Of a stretch of 6,766 nt of DNA, positions 4,893 to 6,766 are shown piece by piece. Positions within the stretch are counted from its first letter, which is position 1. Each line of letters starts with the position of its first letter. The stretch spans positions 1-6,766 of the forward strand of contig JAQGIJ010000551.1 of the NCBI GenBank assembly GCA_028291285.1, in the 5' to 3' direction. The translations under genes and the position numbers were made by a program. Under the pieces are notes generated by a model that searched no databases, had not been told where the DNA came from, and saw nothing but the letters and a program-made list of their open reading frames with translations. This DNA comes from Phenylobacterium sp. (GTDB taxonomy: Bacteria > Pseudomonadota > Alphaproteobacteria > Caulobacterales > Caulobacteraceae).

Positions 4893-6766
<1,874 letters not shown>

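Overview
The window is a purine-biosynthesis neighbourhood from a GC-rich genome (roughly two thirds G+C by eye). The likely source is an alphaproteobacterium, probably of the Caulobacter/Phenylobacterium type. That placement is inference. It rests on an ATP synthase zeta-type (DUF1476) protein beside purC, on the separate PurS/PurQ/short-PurL form of FGAM synthase, on the codon use, and on GANTC sites (the CcrM methylation motif of alphaproteobacteria) gathered in the intergenic DNA.

Layout, left to right. (1) 1-857, +: the 3' two thirds of purB. (2) 873-1196, -: a DUF1476 / ATP synthase zeta-type gene, convergent with purB and divergent from purC. (3) 1197-1426: a 230-bp divergent control region with a GANTC site and a terminator-like hairpin plus T6 in the probable purC leader. 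(4) 1427-2789, +: purC, purS and a small putative lipoprotein gene in a tightly overlapping run; purS and the lipoprotein gene both use GTG starts that overlap the preceding stop. (5) 2854-3516, +: purQ, 64 bp further on, behind a perfect 10-bp inverted repeat. (6) 3513-4571, -: a patatin-like phospholipase gene whose stop codon shares a CTAG tetramer with that of purQ. (7) 4572-4892: a 321-bp divergent intergenic region with three GANTC sites, a 10-bp tandem repeat, a long hairpin and a 16-bp palindrome. (8) 4893-6766, +: the first 624 codons of purL, cut by the window end.

How the genes work together: PurS, PurQ and PurL form FGAM synthase (FGAR + glutamine + ATP to FGAM). PurC joins aspartate to CAIR to give SAICAR. 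PurB releases fumarate from SAICAR to give AICAR, and later from adenylosuccinate to give AMP. The zeta-type protein would inhibit the F1 ATPase, so it also bears on the ATP pool. The lipoprotein and the patatin-like protein have no known place in purine synthesis and are the accessory items here.

I see no mobile element, CRISPR array, tRNA or rRNA. Most of the window is ordinary core metabolism. The points worth checking are the possible purC leader attenuator, the intergenic GANTC clustering, the structured patatin/purL spacer, the coupled lipoprotein, and an HPD rather than HPE active-site motif in PurQ.
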